This document shows positions 24,383 through 31,957 of a stretch of DNA of 31,957 nucleotides, one piece after another (within the stretch, counting starts at the first letter, position 1; each line of letters opens with the position of its first letter). A program made the position numbers and the translations under genes. The stretch is from the NCBI RefSeq assembly GCF_050753365.1, contig NZ_JBLZFY010000048.1:1-31957 (forward strand). The letters run 5' to 3'. The notes below the pieces were generated by a model. The model ran no database searches. It was not told where the DNA came from and was given only the letters and a program-made list of their open reading frames with translations. The DNA is from Geminocystis sp050753365 (GTDB lineage: Bacteria > Cyanobacteriota > Cyanobacteriia > Cyanobacteriales > Cyanobacteriaceae).

Positions 24383-25144
24383 ATGTCTCAATCTTCTCCC
24401 GTTATTATTAGTGACAATTTACATAAAAGTTTTGGCGATTTAGAAGTATTAAAAGGGGTGAATGTGGAACTGCACAAGGGCGATGTGGTGTCAGTAATTG
24501 GTCCTTCAGGTTGTGGTAAAACTACCTTTATTCGTTGCTTAAATCGTTTGGAAAGCGTTACATCAGGCAAGTTAGAAGTCATGGGTATAGAAATGTCTGA
24601 TCATAAATTAACGGAAAAATCTTTGCGTAAATTAAGAAGTAAAGTGAGCATGGTTTTTCAACATTTTAATTTATTTCCTCATCTGACGGTGTTAGAAAAT
24701 TTAATGTTAGCTCCCCAAAAAGTTCTCAAAAAAACTTTAACAGAAAGCAAAGAAAAAGCTCATCATTATTTAGATAAAGTCGGTTTATCGGCGAAGGCAA
24801 ATTTTTATCCTGAGCAACTTTCAGGGGGGCAAAAACAACGGGTTGCCATCGCACGAAGTTTGTGTATGCAACCTGAAATAATTTTGTTTGATGAGCCTAC
24901 CAGTGCCTTAGACCCCGAATTAGTAGGTGAAGTGTTGTCAACCATGAAACAGTTAGCAGAAGAAGGGATGACGATGGTAGTAGTCACCCACGAAATGCAG
25001 TTTGCGAGGGAAGTTTCTAACGTGGTATTATTTTTTCATCAAGGAATTATCGAGGAGAAAGGAAAACCCGAAGATGTCTTTTCTAATCCTAACAGCGATC
25101 GACTTAAAGCATTCTTGAAAAGAAGCAATACTCCTGTTTATTAG
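24383..25144 (+). CDS. bgtA: ATP-binding subunit of amino-acid ABC transporter
   Basis: This 253-residue cytoplasmic ATPase drives polar amino-acid uptake with the fused binding protein/permease encoded divergently. It has a Walker A motif GPSGCGKTT (40-48), Q-loop region FQHFNLFPH (92-100), signature LSGGQKQR (146-153), Walker B ILFDEPTSALDPE (167-179) and the H-loop in VVVTHEMQFA, all intact. The FNLFPH and ALDPE forms are typical of the GlnQ/HisP group. The 200-bp spacing and opposite orientation suggest coordinated but separate transcription. The GlnQ-type family is certain; the Bgt assignment depends on the neighbour. Confidence 0.85.
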   Translation: MSQSSPVIISDNLHKSFGDLEVLKGVNVELHKGDVVSVIGPSGCGKTTFIRCLNRLESVTSGKLEVMGIEMSDHKLTEKSLRKLRSKVSMVFQHFNLFPHLTVLENLMLAPQKVLKKTLTESKEKAHHYLDKVGLSAKANFYPEQLSGGQKQRVAIARSLCMQPEIILFDEPTSALDPELVGEVLSTMKQLAEEGMTMVVVTHEMQFAREVSNVVLFFHQGIIEEKGKPEDVFSNPNSDRLKAFLKRSNTPVY

Positions 25145-25463
25145 CTTTCGTTAATTAATCGATAATTTCATTTATAGCAATTCTTATATTTATGAGGTAA
25201 ATAGAACAGACTAAAACTCATTATTATTAAGAAATAGGTGTAACTCATAACAGTGAAAAATGTTATATATTTTGCTTTAGTAGTTAAAATGATGAAGATG
25301 AGAGAGAAAGGGAAAATAGGGAAAACCGTATAGAAGTTGTTCGTCTGAATAATCTTTTTTGCAAAAATATGTAAAGTTTTGTTGTCAACTTTAAAAAGTT
25401 ATGTTAACTTAGATATAAGTTATTTGACACAAATGCAATTTTATAATATTGGAGACATCAATC
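25145..25463. other. 319-bp spacer between bgtA and the hli gene
   Basis: No gene is visible; the longest small frame is a 14-codon stretch. The right part is the hli upstream region. TTGACA (25424-25429) and TATAAT (25442-25447) both occur there but only 12 bp apart, too close for a normal promoter. No clear pair of RpaB-type HLR1 half-sites was found. Confidence 0.5.
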
Positions 25464-25607
25464 ATGGAAAACAAAGAAACTAAACTCGGTTTTACCGCTT
25501 TTGCTGAAAACTGGAATGGTCGTTTAGCTATGTTAGGATTTTTAATTGGTATTGCTACCGAATTGTTAACTGGCAAAGGCATTTTAGCTCAATTAGGCTT
25601 AATGTAA
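25464..25607 (+). CDS. High-light-inducible protein (single-helix Hli/Scp)
   Basis: This 47-residue thylakoid membrane protein begins MENKETKLGFTAFAENWNGR. It has one membrane helix with the chlorophyll-binding signature of the LHC superfamily: ENWNGRLAMLGFLIGIATE (15-33), in which Glu15, Asn18 and Arg20 are the conserved pigment-binding and pairing residues. Such proteins bind chlorophyll and carotenoid as dimers or with partners, and protect photosystem assembly under high light and other stress. GGAG (25451-25454) lies 9 nt before the ATG. The gene is followed 46 bp later by a perfect terminator hairpin, so it appears to be a monocistronic unit. Its short length is normal for the smaller Hli proteins. 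Which hli paralogue it is cannot be said from sequence alone. Confidence 0.9.
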   Translation: MENKETKLGFTAFAENWNGRLAMLGFLIGIATELLTGKGILAQLGLM

Positions 25608-25653
25608 TTTTGCTCGATTATGTGTATATTCTAAATATTAGTTAACTGAACGC

Positions 25654-25680
25654 AAAGGGATCGATCGATCCCTTTTTTTT
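25654..25680 (+). terminator. Intrinsic terminator after hli, built on a CGATCG palindrome
   Basis: A perfect 22-bp palindrome (25654-25675; half-site AAAGGGATCGA) runs into eight or more T residues ending at 25680. This is a textbook intrinsic terminator for hli and its core is GATCGATC. Confidence 0.85.
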
Positions 25681-25726
25681 GTATAATATTGTGTTATGTT
25701 ATTTCTGTTTTATTAAATAAGTCCAA

Positions 25727-26269
25727 TTATTTTTCTTGATAAGGCAGAGGACTAAGAATATAATTAAGAGGAAAATAAATTAAAGGAGTCCATAAACTAC
25801 TAATAATTGCGGAAGTAAGGGAATTTTTTTGATAATTTAACCATATATCTATTAAAGATATTTGGGTTTGAATACTGTACTGTAAAGCAATAATTGTTTC
25901 GTTAATAATCGCCATTCCAAACACAATTAAAGTCAGAGAAATAACATCTTCTTTGACATACTTATCTTTATAAACATTACTAGTAAATAAAGCCACAATA
26001 ACTAAACCTAAAATATGAGAAGGGAAAAACCCCGTTAAACTATCCCAAATCATGCCTAAACAGATTCCAGCAACAATACTCTGCCATAAATTGCGTTTGA
26101 CACTCCAAGTTACCAACCAAATTAATAACCAGTTGGGAGTAATGCCAATTAACTCTAAACCTGGTATTCTAATTAATAATAATAAACAACAAATCATCAA
26201 TGATATAACAATCAAAAATGTCCGTAACCAAAAATTATATTTCCAACTTCGATCGACTTTTTTAAACAT
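25727..26269 (-). CDS. mreD: Rod shape-determining protein MreD
   Basis: This 180-residue inner-membrane protein has about five hydrophobic segments. Family landmarks are GITPNWLLIWLVTWSVKRNLWQ, AGICLGMIWDSLTG and SHILGLVIVALFTS, which match the cyanobacterial MreD pattern. MreD acts with MreB and MreC in the elongation machinery that directs cell-wall synthesis. The ATG at 26269 gives MFKKVDRSWKYNFW, a basic N-terminus before the first helix; a TTG at 26293 would add eight residues and is less likely. mreB and mreC are not adjacent here (downstream is the hli gene, convergent; upstream the methyltransferase gene, divergent), so mreD is separated from its usual partners within this window. 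Confidence 0.7.
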   Translation of the reverse strand: MFKKVDRSWKYNFWLRTFLIVISLMICCLLLLIRIPGLELIGITPNWLLIWLVTWSVKRNLWQSIVAGICLGMIWDSLTGFFPSHILGLVIVALFTSNVYKDKYVKEDVISLTLIVFGMAIINETIIALQYSIQTQISLIDIWLNYQKNSLTSAIISSLWTPLIYFPLNYILSPLPYQEK

Positions 26270-26446
26270 TAAGTTATTAAAATTGATAATCAAAAATTTT
26301 CTAATTTGCTAAAATTTTATCTTTAAAATACTGATTAAAAAGTTTTTAGTCAAGTTTCTATTTCTTAATAAAAATTAACCACAATATTTAATAATTTTGA
26401 CTAATTTTGTGATATATTATTAGGAGTTATTTGTCAATTTTTCATT

Positions 26447-27571
26447 GTGACTACATCTTATTTTGCTACCACCGCTAGAGGTTTAGAAGAAATTACTGCC
26501 CAAGAATTAATCAAGTTAGGGGCAACTGCTGTTAAACCAGAATTTACAGGAGTTTCTTTTGAGGGCGATCGAACCTTATTATATAAAGTGAATCTCTGGG
26601 GAAGAACCATTTTTCGAGTTTTACAACCGATACATACCATCAAAAGTACTAATCCAGAGCAATTATACCGCAATGTCAGATCGATCGATTGGTCAGAATA
26701 TCTGCAACCTGAGCAAACCATCGCCCTACGTTGTACAGGCAAAAACCCACAACTCAACAATAGTCACGTCACTGCCATTCAAATCAAAAATGCTATAGTT
26801 GATCAACAACAACAAAAACACGGAGTTCGATCGAATGTTGATACCATTGAACCAGATATAGTCATCAACGCCCATATTCACGAAAATAACTGTATTTTGA
26901 GCCTAGATAGCACAGGAGACAGCCTTCACAGACGAGGTTATCGTACCGCTATGGGATTAGCACCCCTAAAAGAAACCCTCGCCGCCGCTTTATTATACAT
27001 CACCGAATGGACACCGGAACAAGCCCTTGTCGATCCCTTTTGTGGTTCAGGTACAATTATACTAGAAGCCGCCCTTATGGGATTAAATATCGCCCCCGGA
27101 TTGTATCGTAAAAAATTCTGTTTTCAAAACTGGACAGACTATGATGCCAAATTATGGGGTAATTTATTAAAAGAAGCCGAAATGAGCCAAAAAGAGCATT
27201 TACCACCCATGATTGGCACGGATGCTGATGCAGACATCATCAGACAAGCTCAAAGTAACGCTAAAGCCTGTGAAATAGGGGATCAAGTGAAATTTTATCA
27301 ACAACATTTAGTCGATATAACCCCTCCTGCCGAATCAGGTATTCTAATCTGTAATCCGCCCTACGGCAAACGCCTTTCGGAAGTGGAAGCCTTATTTCCC
27401 TTGTATAAATTACTAGGAGATATTTTCAAGCAACGTTTTAAAGGTTGGACTGCTTATGTTTTAACGGGCAATAAAGAGTTAAGTAAAAAAGTCGGTTTAC
27501 GCACTTGCGCTCGTATTCCTATTAATAACGGTGGTATTCCCTGCACATTGTTAAAATACGAAATGTATTGA
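26447..27571 (+). CDS. THUMP-domain rRNA guanine-N2-methyltransferase (RlmL-like)
   Basis: This 374-residue cytoplasmic enzyme is probably a 23S rRNA methyltransferase making N2-methylguanosine. A THUMP RNA-binding domain (about 45-155) precedes a Rossmann methyltransferase domain with SAM motif VDPFCGSGTIILEAAL (195-210), an acidic residue in IGTDADADII (256-265) and the catalytic NPPYGKR (303-309), typical of N-methylation of guanine. It corresponds to the N-terminal half of E. coli RlmKL (the RlmL part, G2445); that exact target is inferred. It starts at a GTG; the AGGAG at 26422 is too far upstream (about 20 nt) for a normal spacing, so the start is a little uncertain. It is convergent with the TamB gene and shares a hairpin with it. 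Confidence 0.85.
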   Translation: MTTSYFATTARGLEEITAQELIKLGATAVKPEFTGVSFEGDRTLLYKVNLWGRTIFRVLQPIHTIKSTNPEQLYRNVRSIDWSEYLQPEQTIALRCTGKNPQLNNSHVTAIQIKNAIVDQQQQKHGVRSNVDTIEPDIVINAHIHENNCILSLDSTGDSLHRRGYRTAMGLAPLKETLAAALLYITEWTPEQALVDPFCGSGTIILEAALMGLNIAPGLYRKKFCFQNWTDYDAKLWGNLLKEAEMSQKEHLPPMIGTDADADIIRQAQSNAKACEIGDQVKFYQQHLVDITPPAESGILICNPPYGKRLSEVEALFPLYKLLGDIFKQRFKGWTAYVLTGNKELSKKVGLRTCARIPINNGGIPCTLLKYEMY

Positions 27572-27589
27572 TAAACACTCCACCGTAAA

Positions 27590-27606
27590 ACAGGCATCTT
27601 GCCTGT
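27590..27606. terminator. Bidirectional terminator between methyltransferase and TamB genes
   Basis: ACAGGCA-TCT-TGCCTGT is a perfect 7-bp stem with a 3-nt loop, flanked by AAAA on the left and CTTT on the right, in the 42-bp gap between two convergent stop codons. It can terminate from either side. Confidence 0.7.
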
Positions 27607-27613
27607 CTTTAGC

Positions 27614-30600
27614 TTAAAATCGCATCTGATAACGCACCTTATACTCCCCATAGATATAATCATAAGATACGGTGACATTAGAATTTTCTTTTACTTCATA
27701 AACCCCCTCGACTAAAGGAAAAATCCTTAAATCCTTCATGCCTAAAGGTTTACCCCAAGTGCTAACTTTTTCATTAACACCAAAACTGATATTATTGGTC
27801 AATGGTACTAGGATAAATTGAACTAAACCATTTTCAAATAAATCTTGACCACTTAAATCCTGTAATTGAGTCGCTAAATTTAATAATTGCCCCCCTACGA
27901 TTAAATTCATTAACTCTCCTTCACTACGATTCGGAATGCTACGCAAAGACACAAGAGGAGAGTTTAAAAGGTTTAAATTCTTACCTTCTTGATTTAAGGC
28001 TGCTAAATTAACACATTTTGCCACCTCATTTAATTGATTCGCAGAAAGTTTGACTTCTTCAGCAATGGGAGTTGTGGAATTGACACGGCAATAATCATTA
28101 ACCCCCCCTGATAATACGGGTAATAATTGAGCTAATCCGCCTTCTATTCTTAAAACTACTTGTATATTGTCACCTCTGCCCCCCCGTACGATCGGATCAA
28201 GTATTTCATTTCTACTGGTATTAGGTAGTTTTCGAGAATAATCAACAATATCCGCTTGTACTTCTATATTTATGTCTGGATTTAAAATACTTTCATTAGG
28301 ATTGAAGGTGATAGTATTTTCATTAGTACGAGATAAGAAAAATGTAGTTTGTCCAAAACCTGTGTTAGAACTTAACACTGTTAAAGGGGTTGGACTCCCT
28401 AAGTAAATAGCCCCTCTACGGACGTTTATTGTTCCATCTGCCCTGAGATTTTGCCAATCAAGAGCGCCACCGTTAACCGTCACTTCACCACCGAATAGAA
28501 AGCGATATAAGTTCCATTCAGCTAATTGTCCATCAGCGATTTTTAAGGTAAAATCTGTCAATAGAGGTTGAAAAATGCCTTTATTAGAAGGGTTATTATC
28601 ACTTAACCATTTATTGCCGATACCTTGATTATTATTGATATTTGCCATGGCGGTTAAATTTCCTTCGGGTAAAACAAAGTTACCGTTGTTTAAACTGACA
28701 TAACCTCCGATTTCTGGAGTCAATGCTGTACCATTAATAATTATATCTCCCTCAATTTTTCCTGAAAAGAGATTTTGTACATCTATTTTTTGTTCAGAAA
28801 TTTTTACTGATAGGGGGTTTTCATTATTACTAATAGGATTAAATAGGGGTAATTTTCCAGAAATAGTGACATCTGCATTGTCAATTATTCCTTTTAATTC
28901 TTCCACATTTAATATCTGATTTTCTTTTTCAATATTGACGTTTCCTGTTAAATTAATCGCATTATTTATTGCTACTGAATTGACTAAAGCATTATCAAAA
29001 TTAATTTCTCCGTCTATGCTAATTAGCTCAGGTTTAAAGTTATTAATTAATTGATTTATTGAGGCTATTTCTATGTTTAAATCAGAAAAAATATTACCAC
29101 TATTTAAACTTAGTTTACCTTGACTAATTATATCTAACAATTTAACTCGATCGCTATCTAATTTGACATTAATAAAAGCAGATTTATCTTCTGTAACCAA
29201 AGGATGGTAAGGGATAGAAGCATTAATTGTGATATTTTGATTTTCGATCGAGTTTACCTTTAATTCATAATTATTATAAGCAAAAATGCCCTTAATTTCT
29301 TCATCAATAATCGTGCCGTCAAGAGCAGTATTTTTTAATGTTACGGCACCTTCGATCGAAGGATTAAAAATGTCACCTGATAGAGTGCCATCAAGACTAA
29401 TTAAACTGTTTAAATCGAGAGGAAATCTAATAAAATTATCGAGAAAGTCTAGGGGAAAATTGACAACATTAAAATTACCTTCTTGGGCGGTTGCTGAGAG
29501 ATTTCCTGCGAAGAAAACTTGACTATTTGCCATGCTTAATTCAAACGGTTGCACGGCGAAATTTTGATTTTGCCACGAAGCCTTTAAAGCAATTTTTTCA
29601 ATGGGGATAAATTGAGTTTCTTCGATTACCAAGCCGAGGGAATCCACGATATTGGGAAAATTTTGTTGCGGTAGCCACTGCCATTGATTACCTTCAAAAT
29701 TGACATTGACTTCGGGGGAGGTTATTTTACCGGCGAGGAGGATTTCCCCTTGATATTTACCACGAATATCTAAATCATTCGGGATTTTTCCCGATTGCAA
29801 ATCTCGTGCCATCGATCGAATTTGCTGATCTATTATATATAAAAGATTAACTTGGGCTTTGATGGAATCAGTATCATCACCAACGGAGGCGGGGGGTATA
29901 TTATCAGCCGAAGCGAAGACATCTCCAGTTTGCCAGTGAGTCAGCAAAGCCGAGAGGGTATCCACATCAGAAATTTGCAAAGTCGCAAAAATATCCTCAA
30001 CCCTACCCTCTAAAGCCATTCTTCCCTCCACAACCTGAGTAGCAAAATTAAATTTACCCTCCAAATCATAGTTAGTATTAGCGAAACTCAACCTTGCATC
30101 TTCTAATTGCGCGATGCTATTAGCAAAATTAAAATTAGTCGAAAAATTTTTAGCGACAATATTACCTAAGCCGAAGGAATCTAAAGAAATATTGCCAGTA
30201 GCGGAAAAATCTGAGAGATTGACAGTTATATCCGAAGACAAAACCCCCTTAACTTTTCCTTTCACCCCATAATTAATTGCAGGTTGCAAAGCCAGAGTTT
30301 CTAAAGCAAAATCCGAGAAGACAAGATTAAATTGATTATCGACACGTTTACCGATAAGAGAAAAACCAGAATCTCTCCCCTGTTTTATTTCTATGTGAGA
30401 AGGAAAGAAAGGAGTTGTTAAGTTAAGAGGAGAAAGAGTGACATCTTCTCTAGGCAAAGAAATGGCAATAACATCCTCTTTTCCTCGCAAGTCTAAATTA
30501 ATCAGAGAGGAGTTAGCAGTAAGTTTTCCCCTTAACTCAGATTCAAAACCTAGTTGATTCACATTAAAGTTAGTCAAAATTAAGTCACCCTGAATATCTA

Positions 30601-31957
30601 CATTATTTTCAGCAAGAGGATTACTTAATAACTGGTTTGCCTTGATGACTCCTTGAAAATTTACCCTACCATCTAAATCTATGGAAGAAGGAAGAAGACG
30701 AAACCCCTCCTCCTTTTCTTCAGAAGACACCGAAACCAGAAGTTGATTAACAGGGATAACATTAAGATTAGAATTAGCCGTCACCTGTAACTGTAAATTA
30801 TTAATGTCAGGGGAAGAAAAGAGATTAACTAAATTAAAGTTACCCTTTCCCTTGAGAGTATTTTTTCCTGTCTCAAAATTAGCAGAGTCTATATTAATAG
30901 GAATAACCTTATTTTCTGAAACAGAGGGAAGACTCCCCGAAAGATTTATTTCACCATTGACATTATTTAATTGCGCAAGACTAATATGTGATGATTGATT
31001 AACCAGAGACAGTTGTTGATTTAAAGTCTCAAGATTAACATTGCGAGTATTAATGCGACTTTGCCATTGATTATTGTTAACTCTGGTAGAAAGCAAGACT
31101 TTCCCCTCGGCAATATTTCCATTACCATCTATTTTAAGATTGAGACTTGGTATTGAAGAAAGGGATTGGTTATCGACATAATTAGCAGAAAAAGATAATA
31201 AATCGGAGACACTGGAGGTAAGAGTAAGATTTCCGTTAAGGTTATTAACTTTAAGGTTACTGTTAGGGAATAGTTGAGAAAAAGAAATTCTATTGGCAAC
31301 CCCTTCTACAGAAAGTTGATTATTTTTGACAAGGATTTCACTGTTAAAATTTCCTTGCGCCAACCTTCCCCTTATATTTGTAGAAAGATTAAGGGAGGGG
31401 AGGGAAGAAAAAGTTTGATTGTCAAGATAGTTAAGGGTAAAAGTGACTAAATCAGAAACACTAGAAGTTAAGGTGAGATTTGCTTTAATATTTTCTGTGT
31501 TGAGGTTATTGGTGTTGGGTAAGAGTTGAGATAATAAAATTCCATCGGCAAAACCTTCTAAGGAAACTTGACTGTTTTTAACAACAGTTTGACTATTAAA
31601 ATCTCCTCCTGCAAATCTCCCTCTTATATCTGCTGTGAGATTAAGACTAGGAAGATTAGTGAGGGTTTCATAATTGAGATTAGGAGATTGATTAGCTAAA
31701 GAATATAATTCCCTTGTTTTTGCGGATAGGTTAACTTGACTAGAGTTGATGTCTAAGGGAAGACTGGTAATAAATTGATTGACAGAAATTTGACTAACAT
31801 CGGCGGTTAGGGTGGTGGTTTCCTCCTCTACCCTTGCGATGGCATTAACTATTCCTTCTTCTAGCTGTAATTTGCTATTCGTTGAAAGGGTTAAACTGTT
31901 AGGAAAATTATTATTAGGGGAAGAGGAAGAGGGGGAAGAGGGGGAAGAGGGGGAAGA
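27614..31957 (-). CDS. tamB: TamB-family translocation/assembly protein, 5' end cut off by the window
   Basis: This is the C-terminal 1447 residues of a very large TamB/DUF490 protein; the frame stays open to the last base of the window, so the start is missing. Long repetitive beta-strand sequence of the AsmA/TamB type fills most of it. The conserved C-terminal domain is recognisable (GGEVTVNGGALDWQNLRADG, VRRGAIYLG, NPDINIEVQAD, FGVNEKVSTWGKPLG), ending in a barrel-like VRYQMRF. TamB-type proteins bridge the inner and outer membranes, forming a groove for phospholipid transport and for assembly of some outer-membrane proteins with TamA/Omp85 partners. An apparent start at 31363 (TTG) is an artefact because the upstream sequence continues the same repeat pattern without a stop. 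Two features are odd: 83-84-residue internal repeats near 31100-31680, and a Ser-Ser-Pro stretch at the window edge. Confidence 0.85.
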   Translation of the reverse strand, partial: SSPSSPSSPSSSSPNNNFPNSLTLSTNSKLQLEEGIVNAIARVEEETTTLTADVSQISVNQFITSLPLDINSSQVNLSAKTRELYSLANQSPNLNYETLTNLPSLNLTADIRGRFAGGDFNSQTVVKNSQVSLEGFADGILLSQLLPNTNNLNTENIKANLTLTSSVSDLVTFTLNYLDNQTFSSLPSLNLSTNIRGRLAQGNFNSEILVKNNQLSVEGVANRISFSQLFPNSNLKVNNLNGNLTLTSSVSDLLSFSANYVDNQSLSSIPSLNLKIDGNGNIAEGKVLLSTRVNNNQWQSRINTRNVNLETLNQQLSLVNQSSHISLAQLNNVNGEINLSGSLPSVSENKVIPINIDSANFETGKNTLKGKGNFNLVNLFSSPDINNLQLQVTANSNLNVIPVNQLLVSVSSEEKEEGFRLLPSSIDLDGRVNFQGVIKANQLLSNPLAENNVDIQGDLILTNFNVNQLGFESELRGKLTANSSLINLDLRGKEDVIAISLPREDVTLSPLNLTTPFFPSHIEIKQGRDSGFSLIGKRVDNQFNLVFSDFALETLALQPAINYGVKGKVKGVLSSDITVNLSDFSATGNISLDSFGLGNIVAKNFSTNFNFANSIAQLEDARLSFANTNYDLEGKFNFATQVVEGRMALEGRVEDIFATLQISDVDTLSALLTHWQTGDVFASADNIPPASVGDDTDSIKAQVNLLYIIDQQIRSMARDLQSGKIPNDLDIRGKYQGEILLAGKITSPEVNVNFEGNQWQWLPQQNFPNIVDSLGLVIEETQFIPIEKIALKASWQNQNFAVQPFELSMANSQVFFAGNLSATAQEGNFNVVNFPLDFLDNFIRFPLDLNSLISLDGTLSGDIFNPSIEGAVTLKNTALDGTIIDEEIKGIFAYNNYELKVNSIENQNITINASIPYHPLVTEDKSAFINVKLDSDRVKLLDIISQGKLSLNSGNIFSDLNIEIASINQLINNFKPELISIDGEINFDNALVNSVAINNAINLTGNVNIEKENQILNVEELKGIIDNADVTISGKLPLFNPISNNENPLSVKISEQKIDVQNLFSGKIEGDIIINGTALTPEIGGYVSLNNGNFVLPEGNLTAMANINNNQGIGNKWLSDNNPSNKGIFQPLLTDFTLKIADGQLAEWNLYRFLFGGEVTVNGGALDWQNLRADGTINVRRGAIYLGSPTPLTVLSSNTGFGQTTFFLSRTNENTITFNPNESILNPDINIEVQADIVDYSRKLPNTSRNEILDPIVRGGRGDNIQVVLRIEGGLAQLLPVLSGGVNDYCRVNSTTPIAEEVKLSANQLNEVAKCVNLAALNQEGKNLNLLNSPLVSLRSIPNRSEGELMNLIVGGQLLNLATQLQDLSGQDLFENGLVQFILVPLTNNISFGVNEKVSTWGKPLGMKDLRIFPLVEGVYEVKENSNVTVSYDYIYGEYKVRYQMRF
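31100..31680 (-). repeat. Internal 249-252-bp coding repeats in tamB
   Basis: A block of about 83-84 codons is repeated in tandem. The PSLNL motif has its Pro codon at 31649, 31397 and 31148 (spacings 252 and 249 bp), and LTSSVSDL occurs in two copies 249 bp apart. Residues around it match strongly, for example NIRGRLAQGNFNSE and DIRGRFAGGDFNSQ. Confidence 0.85.
31918..31957 (-). repeat. GGGGGAAGA microsatellite inside the tamB frame
   Basis: The last 40 bases are 9-bp GGGGGAAGA units, preceded by GAAGAGGAAGA. On the minus strand they encode Ser-Ser-Pro repeats in the tamB frame with no stop. The array continues past the window edge. Confidence 0.9.

Noticed and set aside
25424..25447. TTGACA and TATAAT upstream of hli as a promoter
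   Set aside because: The two boxes are only 12 bp apart, and the implied transcript start would fall on the Shine-Dalgarno sequence.
31361..31363. TTG at 31363 as the start of the TamB gene
   Set aside because: The frame remains open to the window end and the upstream codons continue the same repeat units (for example NIRGRLAQG), so this codon is internal.
1..31957. tRNA or rRNA genes
   Set aside because: No cloverleaf with conserved TTCRA arm or rRNA-like stretch was recognised in the spacers by eye; a covariance search was not possible.

Overview
This window is chromosomal DNA from a low-GC cyanobacterium. The evidence is a single-helix high-light-inducible protein, a CikA-type circadian kinase, an SLH-plus-OprB porin, a fused BgtB-type amino-acid transporter, a DUF3155 protein, a UPF0182 membrane protein, heptanucleotide short tandem repeats, and very frequent CGATCG cores (HIP1-like; the full GCGATCGC octamer is rarer). 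The overall style resembles the Cyanobacterium/Geminocystis group, but that placement is an impression and not a test. I see no rRNA, tRNA, CRISPR array, transposase or prophage gene.

Region 1 (1-7540, minus strand) looks like a surface-glycan block: a mannose-1-phosphate guanylyltransferase (GDP-mannose supply), an FkbM-type methyltransferase carried on a repetitive coiled-coil rod, a 783-residue protein made of two fused copies of one glycosyltransferase-like module, and a multi-spanning membrane protein of GT-C-like appearance. Region 2 (7973-11849, plus strand) holds cikA, a DUF3155 gene behind a textbook promoter, and two DUF29-family paralogues from a clean 581-bp tandem duplication. 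Region 3 (11928-15897, minus strand) holds a secreted NlpE/META envelope protein with an acidic 12-residue repeat, an orphan ParA-like ATPase, an amino-acid-type ABC binding lipoprotein and a phosphoribosyltransferase. Heptamer repeats sit directly on the parA start and on the binding-protein stop.

Region 4 (16023-20414, plus strand) carries a UPF0182 membrane protein and a DUF1501 protein. Region 5 (20597-25607) carries an SLH/OprB porin flanked by 26-bp direct repeats, a repeat-rich 427-bp spacer, a bgtB-like fused binding protein/permease divergent from its ATPase bgtA, and a 47-residue Hli protein ending at a strong terminator. Region 6 (25727-31957) carries mreD, a THUMP-domain rRNA methyltransferase, and a TamB-family gene that runs off the end of the window.

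Several themes connect the window. Much of it serves the envelope (glycan synthesis, porin, NlpE/META, TamB, MreD, amino-acid uptake). Intergenic DNA and some coding sequences are rich in short tandem and dispersed repeats. Convergent gene ends carry inverted repeats, two of which share one sequence. Both ends of the window lie in the same kind of GGGGAAGAG microsatellite, so the window may be a whole contig that broke at such repeats. No clearly new multi-gene system is evident. The most unusual coding items are the duplicated glycosyltransferase-like protein, the rod-bearing FkbM protein and the repeat-expanded TamB.
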